Assembly: GCF_001050515.1 (NCBI RefSeq) | Contig: NZ_CAHS01000005.1 | Coordinates: 1-64,000, forward strand | Reading direction: 5' to 3' | Length of the DNA stretch: 64,000 bases | Origin: Erwinia piriflorinigrans CFBP 5888 | GTDB lineage: Bacteria; Pseudomonadota; Gammaproteobacteria; Enterobacterales; Enterobacteriaceae | In this document: positions 20,488 to 30,147 of the stretch, one piece after another | Layout: each line of letters begins with the position of its first letter | Numbering within the stretch: the stretch's first letter is position 1 | The notes under the pieces: model-generated | What the model saw: the letters and a program-made list of their open reading frames with translations, nothing else | Database searches by the model: none | What the model was told of the DNA's origin: nothing | Made by a program: the position numbers and the translations under genes

Positions 20488-20972
20488 GCAACTACCGCAG
20501 CCACGGCCGTTGGGTGATATGGCTCTCTTTCCTCGTCGCGTTAATACTACAAATCATGCCGTGGCCGGATCAGCTGCTGTACTTCCGGCCCTCGTGGTTA
20601 TTATTGATCATCATTTACTGGGTATTGGCGCTGCCACATCGAGTGAATGTCGGGACCGGATTTGTGATGGGATCCATCATGGATCTCATCTCCGGTTCAA
20701 CTCTCGGCGTGCGTGCGCTGGCTTTGAGTATTGTCGCTTACCTGGTCGCCTTTAAATTTCAGCTATTCCGCAATCTGGCACTCTGGCAGCAGGCACTGAT
20801 GGTGATCGTGCTGTCGCTGGCGGTGGACGTCATTGTCTTCTGGTCAGAGTTTTTGGTGGTGAATGTCTCTTTCCGCCCGGAAATCTTCTGGAGTAGCGTT
20901 ATCGACGGTGTGCTCTGGCCGTGGCTATTCTTACTGATGAGAAAAATTCGCCGCCAGTTTGCCGTACAATAA
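20484..20972 (+). CDS. mreD: Cell-shape protein MreD
   Basis: A 162-residue inner-membrane protein with five predicted helices, the same length as E. coli MreD. It belongs to the elongasome with MreC, RodA and PBP2. The start uses TTG (TTGAGCAACTACC at 20484), translationally coupled to the mreC stop by a four-base overlap; the family N-terminus around [13 protein letters not shown] supports this start. Confidence 0.95.
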   Translation: MSNYRSHGRWVIWLSFLVALILQIMPWPDQLLYFRPSWLLLIIIYWVLALPHRVNVGTGFVMGSIMDLISGSTLGVRALALSIVAYLVAFKFQLFRNLALWQQALMVIVLSLAVDVIVFWSEFLVVNVSFRPEIFWSSVIDGVLWPWLFLLMRKIRRQFAVQ

Positions 20973-20981
20973 AGGACTCAT

Positions 20982-21563
20982 ATGCTATCCCTGTATCTGG
21001 CCTCCGCTTCTCCGCGCCGCCGCGAGTTGCTGACTCAACTGGGCCTGTCATTCGAACGCCTGACTTTGGATGTTGCAGAGCAACAGGGTGAAGGTGAAAC
21101 GGCAGAACACTATGTTAAACGCCTGGCACGGGACAAAGCGCAGGCTGGCGTGGCCGTTGCCCCGTGCGATTTACCGGTGCTTGGCGCTGATACGATTGTC
21201 GTACTCAATAACGACGTGCTGGAAAAACCTGCTGATGCCACCGCTGCCGCTGCCATGCTGGCAAAACTCTCCGGACAGACCCATCATGTTATGACGGCGG
21301 TGGCGCTGGCCGATCGTCAACAGACGCTTGATTGCCTGGTGGTGACCGAGGTGACATTCCGCCTGCTCACACCGGAAGATATCTCCCAATATATCGCCAG
21401 CGGAGAGCCGATGGATAAAGCGGGCAGCTACGGTATTCAGGGGCTGGGCGGTAATTTTGTCAGAAAAATTAACGGAAGTTATCACGCGGTGGTCGGGCTG
21501 CCCTTAGTGGAAACGGCGGAACTGTGGCGTCATTTTCAGGCGTTACGTGAAGTGAGAGGTTGA
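20982..21563 (+). CDS. yhdE: Nucleoside triphosphate pyrophosphatase, Maf family
   Basis: This 193-residue house-cleaning enzyme hydrolyses dTTP, UTP and modified pyrimidine triphosphates to monophosphates. The Maf motif is [12 protein letters not shown] near the N-terminus; the catalytic aspartate sits in [17 protein letters not shown] completes the active site. It follows mreD by nine bases and precedes rng by one, as in E. coli. Confidence 0.95.
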   Translation: MLSLYLASASPRRRELLTQLGLSFERLTLDVAEQQGEGETAEHYVKRLARDKAQAGVAVAPCDLPVLGADTIVVLNNDVLEKPADATAAAAMLAKLSGQTHHVMTAVALADRQQTLDCLVVTEVTFRLLTPEDISQYIASGEPMDKAGSYGIQGLGGNFVRKINGSYHAVVGLPLVETAELWRHFQALREVRG

Positions 21564-21564
21564 A

Positions 21565-23034
21565 ATGACAGCTGAACTACTGGTCAATATTACTCCGTCG
21601 GAAACGCGGGTTGCCTATATAGACGGTGGCATCCTGCAGGAAATCCATATTGAGCGCGAAGCGCGTCGCGGTATTGTCGGCAACATTTACAAAGGGCGCG
21701 TCAGCCGTGTTTTACCCGGCATGCAGGCGGCATTTGTTGATATCGGCCTGGAAAAAGCGGCCTTCCTGCACGCCTCCGATATTATGCCGCATACCGAGTG
21801 CGTGGCCGGTGACGAGAAGAAAAACTTTATCGTGCGTGATATCTCCGAGCTGGTGCGCCAGGGGCAGGATTTAATGGTACAGGTGGTGAAAGATCCACTG
21901 GGTACCAAAGGAGCACGTCTCACCACCGATATTACCTTACCGTCGCGCTATCTGGTCTTTATGCCGGGCGCTTCACATGTTGGCGTGTCGCAGCGTATTG
22001 AGAGTGAAGCCGAACGCAATCGCCTGAAAGCCGTGGTTGCAGCTTACTGTGATGAGCTGGGCGGCTACATTATTCGCACTGCCGCCGAAGGCGTCGGTGA
22101 GGACGAGCTGGCTTCCGACGCTGCGTTCCTGAAGCGTCTGTGGACCAAAGTCATTGAGCGTAAAAAGCGCAATAAGACACGTTGCCGCCTGTATGGTGAG
22201 GTGGCTTTGTCGCAACGCATCCTGCGTGATTTTGCCGGTGCCGCGCTGGATCGCATTCGTATCGATTCCCGGCTAAGCTTCGAGCATCTGCTGGAATTTA
22301 CCAGTGAATACATTCCCGAAATGACGGCGAAGCTGGAGCTGTACACCGGCAAGCAGCCGATATTTGACCTGTTCGATGTCGAAAACGAAATTCAGCGCTC
22401 GCTCGATCGTAAAGTTGAGCTGAAGTCCGGTGGATACCTGATTATCGATCAGACGGAAGCGATGACCACTGTCGACATTAATACCGGGGCGTTTGTCGGA
22501 CATCGTAATCTGGAAGAGACTATCTTCAATACGAATATTGAAGCGACACAGGCGATTGCCCGCCAGCTACGCCTGCGTAATCTGGGGGGCATTATCATTA
22601 TCGACTTTATCGATATGAATAATGAAGACCATCGCCGTCGCGTGCTGCACTCGCTTGAACAGGCGTTGAGTAAAGACCGGGTGAAAACCGGTGTTAACGG
22701 TTTCTCTCAACTGGGGCTGGTTGAGATGACGCGTAAGCGTACGCGCGAAAGTATTGAGCATGTGCTGTGCCAGGATTGCCCGGTATGCAAAGGGCGTGGC
22801 ACGTTGAAAACCGTTGAGACGGTGTGCTACGAAATTTTGCGAGAGATAGTGCGTGTACATCATGCCTATGAGTCTGACCGTTTCCTGGTCTACGCCTCGC
22901 CGTCCGTGGGAGAGGCGCTGAAAAGTGACGAATCACATGCTCTGGCGGAGGTGGAAATCTTTGTCGGCAAACAGGTTAAAGTCCAGGTTGAACCGCTCTA
23001 TACTCAGGAGCAATTTGACGTGGTGATGATGTAA
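21565..23034 (+). CDS. rng: Ribonuclease G
   Basis: The 489-residue endonuclease matures the 5' end of 16S rRNA and degrades some mRNAs. The S1 RNA-binding domain (about 38-128) is followed by the RNase H-like and 5'-sensor parts. The catalytic aspartates lie in VDINTGAF and IIIDFIDM. The zinc-link cysteines that hold the dimer together are in CPVCKGRG. Length equals E. coli RNase G. The gene follows yhdE by one base. Confidence 0.98.
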   Translation: MTAELLVNITPSETRVAYIDGGILQEIHIEREARRGIVGNIYKGRVSRVLPGMQAAFVDIGLEKAAFLHASDIMPHTECVAGDEKKNFIVRDISELVRQGQDLMVQVVKDPLGTKGARLTTDITLPSRYLVFMPGASHVGVSQRIESEAERNRLKAVVAAYCDELGGYIIRTAAEGVGEDELASDAAFLKRLWTKVIERKKRNKTRCRLYGEVALSQRILRDFAGAALDRIRIDSRLSFEHLLEFTSEYIPEMTAKLELYTGKQPIFDLFDVENEIQRSLDRKVELKSGGYLIIDQTEAMTTVDINTGAFVGHRNLEETIFNTNIEATQAIARQLRLRNLGGIIIIDFIDMNNEDHRRRVLHSLEQALSKDRVKTGVNGFSQLGLVEMTRKRTRESIEHVLCQDCPVCKGRGTLKTVETVCYEILREIVRVHHAYESDRFLVYASPSVGEALKSDESHALAEVEIFVGKQVKVQVEPLYTQEQFDVVMM

Positions 23035-23103
23035 ATCTGTCGCCGGTTATCTAAGAAGATGATTGGTCGTGCGTGCATTTTCGCAGAAAACAAGGAGAGG
23101 TGA

Positions 23104-26100
23104 GTGAGGCAACTGCCGAGGATTTTGTTACTGACCTGTGCAACATTAGTGGTTGTTACCGCGCTAGTGGTCAGTGGCCTGCGTCTGCTGATGCCGCACA
23201 TGAACAGCTGGCGTACGCCGATCCTTGAGTATGTCTCTGCGGCTACGGGCATGAAGGTGCAGGCCAGCGCTTTACAGGGCAGTTGGGAAAACTTTGGCCC
23301 GCGCCTTGAGATTGCCGATATTGAGGCTGCTCTCCCTGATGGCGGGGCGTTGAAGATCCAGCGCGTTACGCTGGCCCTGGATATCTGGCAGTCATTACTT
23401 CATCTGCGTTGGCAATTCCGCGATCTCACCTTCTGGCATTTACGCCTCTCCACCAATACGGCTCTGTCATTTGGCGACAACCGCAAGTCAGATGTCACTA
23501 CCGAACGCCTGAACGATCTGTTCCTACGTCAATTTGACCATTTTGACCTGCGTGATAGTGAAATCAGCTTTTTGACGCCTGCGGATCAGCGGGCCACATT
23601 GGCTATCCCACAACTGACCTGGATGAATGAAAAGGCTCGCCATCGTGCCGAAGGGCTGGTCAGTCTCTCCAGCATTACCGGGCAGCATGGCGTTGTACAG
23701 GTGCGGCTTGATTTGCGTGACAGCAATGGCTATCTCGACACCGGACGCGTATGGATGCAGGCCGATGAGGTAGACGTCAAACCCTGGCTTGGGCAGTGGA
23801 TGCGCGATAATACTCGCCTGGAAAGTGCTCGTTTTAGCCTTGCTGCCTGGATGGAGGTGAAAAACGGTGACGTTTATGCCGGGGATATCTGGCTGAAAAA
23901 GGGCGGCGCTCACTGGCAGGGCGATGCGCAGCCACATCACCTTAGCGTTGATAATCTCACGGCCCATATCAGCCGTTTTAAAGGTGGCTGGGATCTGAAG
24001 GTGCCACAGACCCGTTTTATGCTGGACGATCGGCCCTGGCCCCACGGGCAGCTTTCATTGCTGTGGCTGCCAGAGAATAACCAGTTACCCGGGACGGAGG
24101 CGCAACCGGAACTCCGGGTACGCGCCAGCGATCTCGATCTTCAACACGTTGAACCGCTGATCCCGCTGTTTGCCAGGCTATCACCAGAGCTGCTGGAGAA
24201 CTGGCGTGCCTTACAGCCGCGCGGCCAGCTTAGCGCGCTGGCGGTGGATATTCCGCTGCAACAGCCGGAGTTGACGCGCTTTCAGGCCAAATGGCACGAT
24301 TTAAGCTGGCGGCAGTGGCGGCTGCTGCCCGGCATGGAAAACCTGGATGGCACGCTGGCGGGTGGCGTAGCCGACGGGCGCATCACTTTTGATCTTCATA
24401 AGGCGTCGCTGCCTTACGGAGATATGTTCCGTGCGCCGCTCGAGATCAAACAGGCCAGTGGCGCACTGCGCTGGCAGTATGGGCAGGATGGACTGACGCT
24501 CTCCGGTCAGCAGCTGGATGTCCAGGCGCGCTCTCTGTGGGCGCGCGGTGATTTCCGCTATCAGCAGCAGAAGGATCGGGCACCCCATCTTACTATTCTG
24601 GCCGGTATTAATCTGACTCACGCCGGTGACGCCTGGCGCTACTTCCCTGAACCCCTGATGGGCAAATCCCTCACCAACTATCTGAGTGGGGCGATTAAAG
24701 GGGGCGAGGTGAAGAACGCCACGCTGCTCTTCGCCGGCAACCCCCAGCAGTTCCCGTTTACCCATCACGAAGGGATGTTCGAGGTGGCGGTGCCGTTGCG
24801 TAAGGCGAACTTTGAGTTTGAGCCGGGCTGGCCAGCGCTGGAGAACCTGGATATTGACCTCGACTTTGCCAACAACGGGCTGTGGATGCAGGCACCGGAC
24901 GTGAAGCTGGGGGAGGTTAACGGGCGCAATATATCGGCAGTCATCCCGGATTATCTTCAGCAGAAGCTGATTATTGAGGGTGACATCAAGGGCACAGGCC
25001 CGCAGATCCGCAATTATTTTAATCACTCTCCGCTGAAGTCATCGCTGGGGGCTGCGCTTGATGAGCTACAGATTGGCGGAGATGTAAGTGGTCGCTTACA
25101 TCTCGATATACCGCTGGATGGACAGGACGTTCGGGCTACGGGCGATGTCAATTTGCAGCAAAACTCCCTGTGGATTAAGCCGCTGGATACGCGCTTTGAG
25201 CAGCTCACCGGGCATTTTGCTTATGATAACGGCAATCTGAAAAGCGAGGCGATGAGCGCCCGCTGGTTCGGACAGCCGCTCGGCGTCCGCTTTACTACTC
25301 AGGAAGGCGATAGAGATTACCGCATTGGTGTGGATCTCAATGCAGACTGGCAGCCGGGTAAGATGAAGCCCTTACCGCCCGCCGTACGTCAGCAGTTGAG
25401 CGGTAAGCTGCCGTGGCAGGGCAAGGTACAGATTGCCTTGCCGCACCAGGGCGGAGCCAACTATCAGGTCGATATCGACGGCAACCTGAACGATGTAAGT
25501 AGTCACTTACCGTCTCCTCTTGACAAGGCCCCAGGCAATGCGCTGCCGGTAAAACTGGCCGCCAAGGGTGATCTAAAGAGTTTTGAGCTGAGCGGTGCGC
25601 TTGGCGACAGCCAGCGTTTTAACAGTCGCTGGCTGCTGGGCAATCAGCTACGGGTTGAACGCGGCATCTGGGAAAATAATACGCAGCACATCCCTGCGCT
25701 ACCGGACAGCGGCGGTATGCGTTTAACCCTGCCGCCGCTGGATGGCGAAGCCTGGCTGGGTCTGCTGGGAGCCGGAACGGGCGCTAATGCTAAAACGGGT
25801 AGCACGCTGCTTCCGGGTGATATTCACCTGCATACCCCGGCCTTGTCGCTGGCGGGACAGCAGTGGCGGGATCTTACCGCCACCATCAGTCAGGGGGCGG
25901 CTGGTGAGACGAAGGTGAATGCCACCGGCAAGGATATCAAAGGTTCGCTGGCTATCAGCCAGGGCGCTCCGTGGGCGGTTAACCTGAAATATCTCTACTA
26001 TAATCTGCAGTGGGACGGTAAAGAGAGTGCATCACCTCTGCCCGGCCACGACAGCACGGTGAACTTCAGCAGCTGGCCAGCGCTACGTCTTAACTGCGAT

Positions 26101-26901
26101 GAGTGCTGGCTGCGTGGACAAAATTTTGGTCGTATACGGGCTGAACTGACCCCGTCTGGCGACACGCTGAAATTGCAAAACGGGCTGATAGACAGCGGTA
26201 ATGCCCGGTTAACGGCCAACGGCGAATGGGTAAACCGGGCCGGGGAGCAGCGCACGTCGCTAAAAGGCGTGCTGAGTGGCCAGAAATTCGATCGGGCCAC
26301 CAACTGGTTTGGCGTCACTTCGCCGCTGCGCGATGCGCCGTTTAAGTTTGAATACGATCTGCACTGGCGCTCTACGCCGTGGCAGCCATCCATTGAGACA
26401 TTGAGCGGCGTGCTGAAGTCCCATCTTGGTGCGGGTCAGATTGCTGATGTTTCCACCGGTCGGGCCGGACAGCTGTTGCGGCTGTTCAGCTTTGATGCCC
26501 TGCTACGCAAGCTGCGCCTCGACTTCAGCGACACCTTCAGTCAGGGTTTCTACTTTGATGCGATTAATGCCACGGCCTGGATTGAGAATGGCGTGATGCA
26601 TACCGATAATCTTCTGGTGGACGGCCTGGAGGGGGATATCGCGATGAACGGCGATATCGACCTGGTACAGCGTCAAATGAATATGCAGGCCACGGTGGCT
26701 CCGGAAATTTCGGCTTCGGTGGGCGTTGCCACGGCATTCGTGGTTAACCCGGTGATTGGTGCGGCCGTGTTCGCCGCCAGCAAGGTGCTTGGACCATTGT
26801 GGAATAAGATTTCCGTCCTGCGCTACCATATCAGCGGGCCCATCGACAAACCGCAAATTGATGAAGTGCTGCGTGAATCGCGTAAGGCCAGCGGGAAGTG
26901 A
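23104..26901 (+). CDS. yhdP: AsmA-like phospholipid transport protein YhdP
   Basis: A 1265-residue protein with one N-terminal membrane anchor (about 7-29) and a long periplasmic beta-rich body (DUF3971, then the AsmA-like C-terminal domain). With TamB and YdbH, E. coli YhdP carries phospholipids from inner to outer membrane. The start is GTG at 23104, chosen because MRQLPRILLL aligns with the E. coli N-terminus. Two near-identical palindromic DNA words lie inside the gene (25081-25102 and 25492-25510). Confidence 0.95.
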   Translation: MRQLPRILLLTCATLVVVTALVVSGLRLLMPHMNSWRTPILEYVSAATGMKVQASALQGSWENFGPRLEIADIEAALPDGGALKIQRVTLALDIWQSLLHLRWQFRDLTFWHLRLSTNTALSFGDNRKSDVTTERLNDLFLRQFDHFDLRDSEISFLTPADQRATLAIPQLTWMNEKARHRAEGLVSLSSITGQHGVVQVRLDLRDSNGYLDTGRVWMQADEVDVKPWLGQWMRDNTRLESARFSLAAWMEVKNGDVYAGDIWLKKGGAHWQGDAQPHHLSVDNLTAHISRFKGGWDLKVPQTRFMLDDRPWPHGQLSLLWLPENNQLPGTEAQPELRVRASDLDLQHVEPLIPLFARLSPELLENWRALQPRGQLSALAVDIPLQQPELTRFQAKWHDLSWRQWRLLPGMENLDGTLAGGVADGRITFDLHKASLPYGDMFRAPLEIKQASGALRWQYGQDGLTLSGQQLDVQARSLWARGDFRYQQQKDRAPHLTILAGINLTHAGDAWRYFPEPLMGKSLTNYLSGAIKGGEVKNATLLFAGNPQQFPFTHHEGMFEVAVPLRKANFEFEPGWPALENLDIDLDFANNGLWMQAPDVKLGEVNGRNISAVIPDYLQQKLIIEGDIKGTGPQIRNYFNHSPLKSSLGAALDELQIGGDVSGRLHLDIPLDGQDVRATGDVNLQQNSLWIKPLDTRFEQLTGHFAYDNGNLKSEAMSARWFGQPLGVRFTTQEGDRDYRIGVDLNADWQPGKMKPLPPAVRQQLSGKLPWQGKVQIALPHQGGANYQVDIDGNLNDVSSHLPSPLDKAPGNALPVKLAAKGDLKSFELSGALGDSQRFNSRWLLGNQLRVERGIWENNTQHIPALPDSGGMRLTLPPLDGEAWLGLLGAGTGANAKTGSTLLPGDIHLHTPALSLAGQQWRDLTATISQGAAGETKVNATGKDIKGSLAISQGAPWAVNLKYLYYNLQWDGKESASPLPGHDSTVNFSSWPALRLNCDECWLRGQNFGRIRAELTPSGDTLKLQNGLIDSGNARLTANGEWVNRAGEQRTSLKGVLSGQKFDRATNWFGVTSPLRDAPFKFEYDLHWRSTPWQPSIETLSGVLKSHLGAGQIADVSTGRAGQLLRLFSFDALLRKLRLDFSDTFSQGFYFDAINATAWIENGVMHTDNLLVDGLEGDIAMNGDIDLVQRQMNMQATVAPEISASVGVATAFVVNPVIGAAVFAASKVLGPLWNKISVLRYHISGPIDKPQIDEVLRESRKASGK

Positions 26902-27014
26902 ATTTGACGTAGCTGGGGAATTGCCTCAGGCTATCCCTATTGCCATTAATCCAAACCCAGTTAAGTGATCAAGCCAGCAGCAATGACGGGCTTATCCATA
27001 TAAAGCGAGAGTTC

Positions 27015-28460
27015 ATGAGTCTGAATCTGGTAAGTGAGCAGTTACTAACTGCGAACAATGTGAGTCAAAGCGACCTCTTTTCCATTCTTGGCCAGCTGTC
27101 TGAACGCAAGCTGGATTATGCCGACCTCTATTTCCAGTCCAGCTTTCATGAATCATGGGTGCTGGAAGACAGGATCATTAAAGATGGTTCTTACAATATT
27201 GACCAGGGCGTGGGGGTTCGTGCCATCAGTGGCGAAAAGACCGGTTTCGCTTATGCCGATCAGATTACGCTAAATGCGCTGCACCAGAGCGCAACGGCGG
27301 CACGCAGTATCGTACGTGATCAGGGCAACGGTCAGTCCCGTACCCTGGGAGCCGTTGCTCATCGTGCACTCTATCCGGCACTGGACCCGTTACAAAGTCT
27401 GACGCGTGAAGAGAAAATTGCGCTACTGCATCGTGTCGACAGCGCCGCACGCGCCGCCGATAAGCGCGTGCAGGAGGTTTCTGCCAGCCTGACCGGCGTG
27501 TATGAGCAGGTGCTGGTTGCCGCCACAGACGGTACGCTGGCGGCCGATGTGCGCCCTTTGGTACGCCTTTCAGTGAGTGTTCAGGTAGAAGAAAACGGCA
27601 AGCGTGAGCGCGGCTCCAGCGGCGGCGGCGGGCGCTTTGGCTATGAGTTCTTCCTCGCCAATGAAGCGGGTGAAGTGCGGGCCGAGGCCTGGGCGCGTGA
27701 AGCGGTGCGCATGGCGCTGGTCAATCTGGATGCGGTAGCGGCTCCGGCAGGTACTATCCCGGTGGTGCTGGGCGCAGGCTGGCCGGGCGTATTGCTGCAC
27801 GAAGCGGTTGGACACGGTCTGGAGGGCGACTTTAATCGTCGCGGCACCTCGATGTTCAGTGGCCAGATGGGCCAACTAGTGGCTTCTGAACTCTGTACCG
27901 TGGTGGATGACGGCACTATTGATGGTCTGCGGGGTTCGCTTGCCATCGACGATGAGGGCGTGCCTGGTCAGTATAACGTGCTGATCGAAAACGGTATTTT
28001 GAAAGGCTATATGCAGGATAAACTCAATGCGCGGCTGATGGGCGTTGCGCCAACCGGCAACGGTCGCCGCGAGTCTTATGCGCATCTGCCGATGCCGCGT
28101 ATGACCAACACCTACATGCTGGCGGGCCAGTCCACGCCGCAGGAGATTATCGAAAGCGTCGAATACGGCCTGTATGCACCTAACTTTGGTGGTGGTCAGG
28201 TGGATATTACCTCCGGTAAATTTGTCTTCTCTACTTCAGAAGCCTATCTGATCGAAAATGGCAAAGTCACCAAGCCGGTAAAAGGTGCAACGCTAATCGG
28301 TTCGGGTATCGAGGCGATGCAGCAAATTTCGATGGTGGGCAACGACCTTGCGCTGGATAAAGGCGTTGGCGTGTGTGGCAAAGAGGGACAGAGCCTGCCC
28401 GTCGGCGTTGGTCAGCCTACCCTGAAGCTCGACAAACTGACCGTGGGCGGTACGGCCTAA
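27015..28460 (+). CDS. tldD: Metalloprotease subunit TldD
   Basis: This 481-residue protein (the same length as in E. coli) forms with TldE a zinc protease that degrades unfolded short peptides and matures microcin B17 and the CcdA antitoxin. The zinc motif [11 protein letters not shown] begins at His262, with Glu263 and His267. The start at 27015 follows a GCGAGAG ribosome-binding site; an upstream ATG at 26940 would add 25 residues absent from the family. Confidence 0.97.
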   Translation: MSLNLVSEQLLTANNVSQSDLFSILGQLSERKLDYADLYFQSSFHESWVLEDRIIKDGSYNIDQGVGVRAISGEKTGFAYADQITLNALHQSATAARSIVRDQGNGQSRTLGAVAHRALYPALDPLQSLTREEKIALLHRVDSAARAADKRVQEVSASLTGVYEQVLVAATDGTLAADVRPLVRLSVSVQVEENGKRERGSSGGGGRFGYEFFLANEAGEVRAEAWAREAVRMALVNLDAVAAPAGTIPVVLGAGWPGVLLHEAVGHGLEGDFNRRGTSMFSGQMGQLVASELCTVVDDGTIDGLRGSLAIDDEGVPGQYNVLIENGILKGYMQDKLNARLMGVAPTGNGRRESYAHLPMPRMTNTYMLAGQSTPQEIIESVEYGLYAPNFGGGQVDITSGKFVFSTSEAYLIENGKVTKPVKGATLIGSGIEAMQQISMVGNDLALDKGVGVCGKEGQSLPVGVGQPTLKLDKLTVGGTA

Positions 28461-28549
28461 CGATCCAGTGATGCCCCTGCTGCGGGCGTGCGGTCATGGG
28501 CGGATGGAAAAAGTGCCTGCCCTGGCCGTTCTGCGTATTTCTCCCCCTG

Positions 28550-28715
28550 CTAACCCTTGCGAAATTCTCGCCAGATGTCCGCCACTCTGTCGACATAGTC
28601 GGTCAGCTAGTTGATACACAACCTGGACGCTCAGCGGCATCTGCTGTGCCGCTGCGGTGAATGCGCCCAGCTTAACCACTTTGGTAAAAACGGACATCCC
28701 CTTGCGTCTTTGCAC
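28550..28715 (-). pseudogene. aaeR: Remnant of the LysR-type regulator gene aaeR
   Basis: Only the two ends of the gene remain. The N-terminal piece RKGMSVFTKVVKLGAFTAAA matches the start of E. coli AaeR. It is joined after about 27 codons directly to the C-terminal region PLSVQVV. One frame later the sequence LTDYVDRVADIWREFRKG and a TAG stop match the AaeR C-terminus. So roughly 250 codons, including most of the DNA-binding helix pair and the whole effector domain, are deleted, and a frameshift follows. It lies divergent from aaeXAB, exactly where E. coli has aaeR. No functional regulator can be made. Confidence 0.85.
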
Positions 28716-28730
28716 TATTAACCCTGACTT

Positions 28731-28752
28731 AAAAGTGATTTAGATCACATTT
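28731..28752 (+). promoter_or_regulatory. CRP site between aaeR remnant and aaeX
   Basis: The 22-base site has the core GTGAT-TTAGA-TCACA and A/T-rich flanks and differs from the CRP consensus at only two positions. Possible -10 elements downstream are TTATAG (28763) and TACTAT (28779). It should bring aaeXAB under cAMP-CRP control, and is probably the main remaining regulator now that aaeR is lost. Confidence 0.7.
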
Positions 28753-28991
28753 AGTAGATAACTTATAGTCAACCGCGTTACTATAGTGGAGATGAGTTAC
28801 CGCCAAGTTGTCCCACTGCGGTTATAGGCGGGTTGCGGTTAAGCTATCATTAAAAAGCCGCGCTCCCGATCGATGTCTGAATCACTTTCCGTCGATCGAT
28901 TATCGTTATCAGCAGGCGTACTACCCTGAAACGGGAGGAGAGCGAGTGACGATAGTGAGATGGCCCGGTAGCGTATTTACAAGGATAAAAG
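28753..28991 (+). other. aaeXAB leader region
   Basis: About 240 bases from the CRP site to the aaeX start. CGATCGAT occurs twice (about 28867 and 28894). No gene is visible. It presumably contains the promoter and a leader of about 200 bases; any AaeR operators here would be without a partner. Confidence 0.4.
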
Positions 28992-29195
28992 ATGAGTGTA
29001 CTTCCGGTTGTTGTCGTCTTTGGGCTGTCATTCCCCCCCATTTTTATTGAAATTATTGTGTCACTGATGCTGTTCTGGCTGATACGGCGTGTGATTACGC
29101 CAACCGGTCTTTATGACTTGGTTTGGCATCCGGCCCTGTTCAATACTGCGCTTTACTGCTGTTTGTTCTACGTTGTATCCCGATTGTTCGTCTGA
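28992..29195 (+). CDS. aaeX: Small membrane protein AaeX
   Basis: A 67-residue protein of the DUF1656 family with two membrane helices, the same length as E. coli AaeX (shared [11 protein letters not shown] and [15 protein letters not shown]). It is always encoded with AaeA and AaeB, and its precise role in the efflux system is unknown. The start follows an AAGGAT ribosome-binding site. Confidence 0.95.
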   Translation: MSVLPVVVVFGLSFPPIFIEIIVSLMLFWLIRRVITPTGLYDLVWHPALFNTALYCCLFYVVSRLFV

Positions 29196-29202
29196 GGTCA
29201 TA

Positions 29203-30135
29203 GTGAAAACGCTAACAAGAAAAATTTCTCGTACTGCCATTACTTTGCTGCTGGTGATTATCGCTATCGTGTTGATCTTCCGCGTCTGGGTTTTTTACAC
29301 CGAATCCCCGTGGACGCGTGATGCTAAGTTTACCGCCGATGTGGTGGCGATTGCTCCCGATGTCAGCGGGCTGGTTTCCGAAGTGCGCGTGCGTGACAAC
29401 CAGTTGGTGCAAAAAGATCAGGTGCTGTTTACCATCGATCGACCGCGTTATCAGAGAGCGCTGGATCAGGCACAGGCCGATGTGGCTTATTACCAGGCGG
29501 TAATGGGTGAGAAACGGCGTGAGGCGGCACGCCGCAATCAGCTGGGGGTTTCCGCCATGTCGCGCGAGGCCATCGAGCAGGCGAATAATGATTACCAAAC
29601 CACGGAACACCAGCTGGCAAAAGCGGTTGCGTCACGCGATCTGGCACAGCTGGATCTGGATCGCACCGTGGTCAAAGCACCATCAGCAGGTTGGATTACC
29701 AATCTGAATGTCTATACCGGCGAATTTATTACCCGGGGATCGACGTCGGTGGCGCTGGTAAAACAGAACTCATTCTACGTGCTCGCCTATCTTGAAGAGA
29801 CCAAGCTGGAAGGCATTCGTCCCGGCTATCGCGTCGAGATTACCCCGCTGGGCAGCAATCATGTGCTGCGCGGTTCCGTTGACAGTATTGCTGCTGGCGT
29901 AACCAACAGCAGCAGCACCGTTGACGGTAAAGGTATGGCGACCATTGATTCGAATCTGGAATGGGTACGTCTGGCGCAACGTGTGCCGGTTCGCATTCAT
30001 CTTGACACCCAGCCGGGTAATCTCTATCCGTCGGGAACCACCGCAACCGTGGTAGTGACGGGGGCTAAGGACCGCCAGGATAACGATATGCCGCCGCTGA
30101 TGAAGCTGATGCATCGTCTGCGCGAGTTTGGTTGA
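29203..30135 (+). CDS. aaeA: p-Hydroxybenzoate efflux membrane fusion protein
   Basis: 310 residues, equal to E. coli AaeA. A membrane anchor (about 10-31) is followed by a lipoyl/hairpin region ([20 protein letters not shown]) and beta barrel. It links the AaeB pump to an outer-membrane channel for aromatic carboxylic acids. The start is GTG at 29203, after GAGG; the upstream ATG would run through aaeX. The gap to aaeX is seven bases. Confidence 0.94.
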   Translation: MKTLTRKISRTAITLLLVIIAIVLIFRVWVFYTESPWTRDAKFTADVVAIAPDVSGLVSEVRVRDNQLVQKDQVLFTIDRPRYQRALDQAQADVAYYQAVMGEKRREAARRNQLGVSAMSREAIEQANNDYQTTEHQLAKAVASRDLAQLDLDRTVVKAPSAGWITNLNVYTGEFITRGSTSVALVKQNSFYVLAYLEETKLEGIRPGYRVEITPLGSNHVLRGSVDSIAAGVTNSSSTVDGKGMATIDSNLEWVRLAQRVPVRIHLDTQPGNLYPSGTTATVVVTGAKDRQDNDMPPLMKLMHRLREFG

Positions 30136-30147
30136 GGCGGGGGGATC

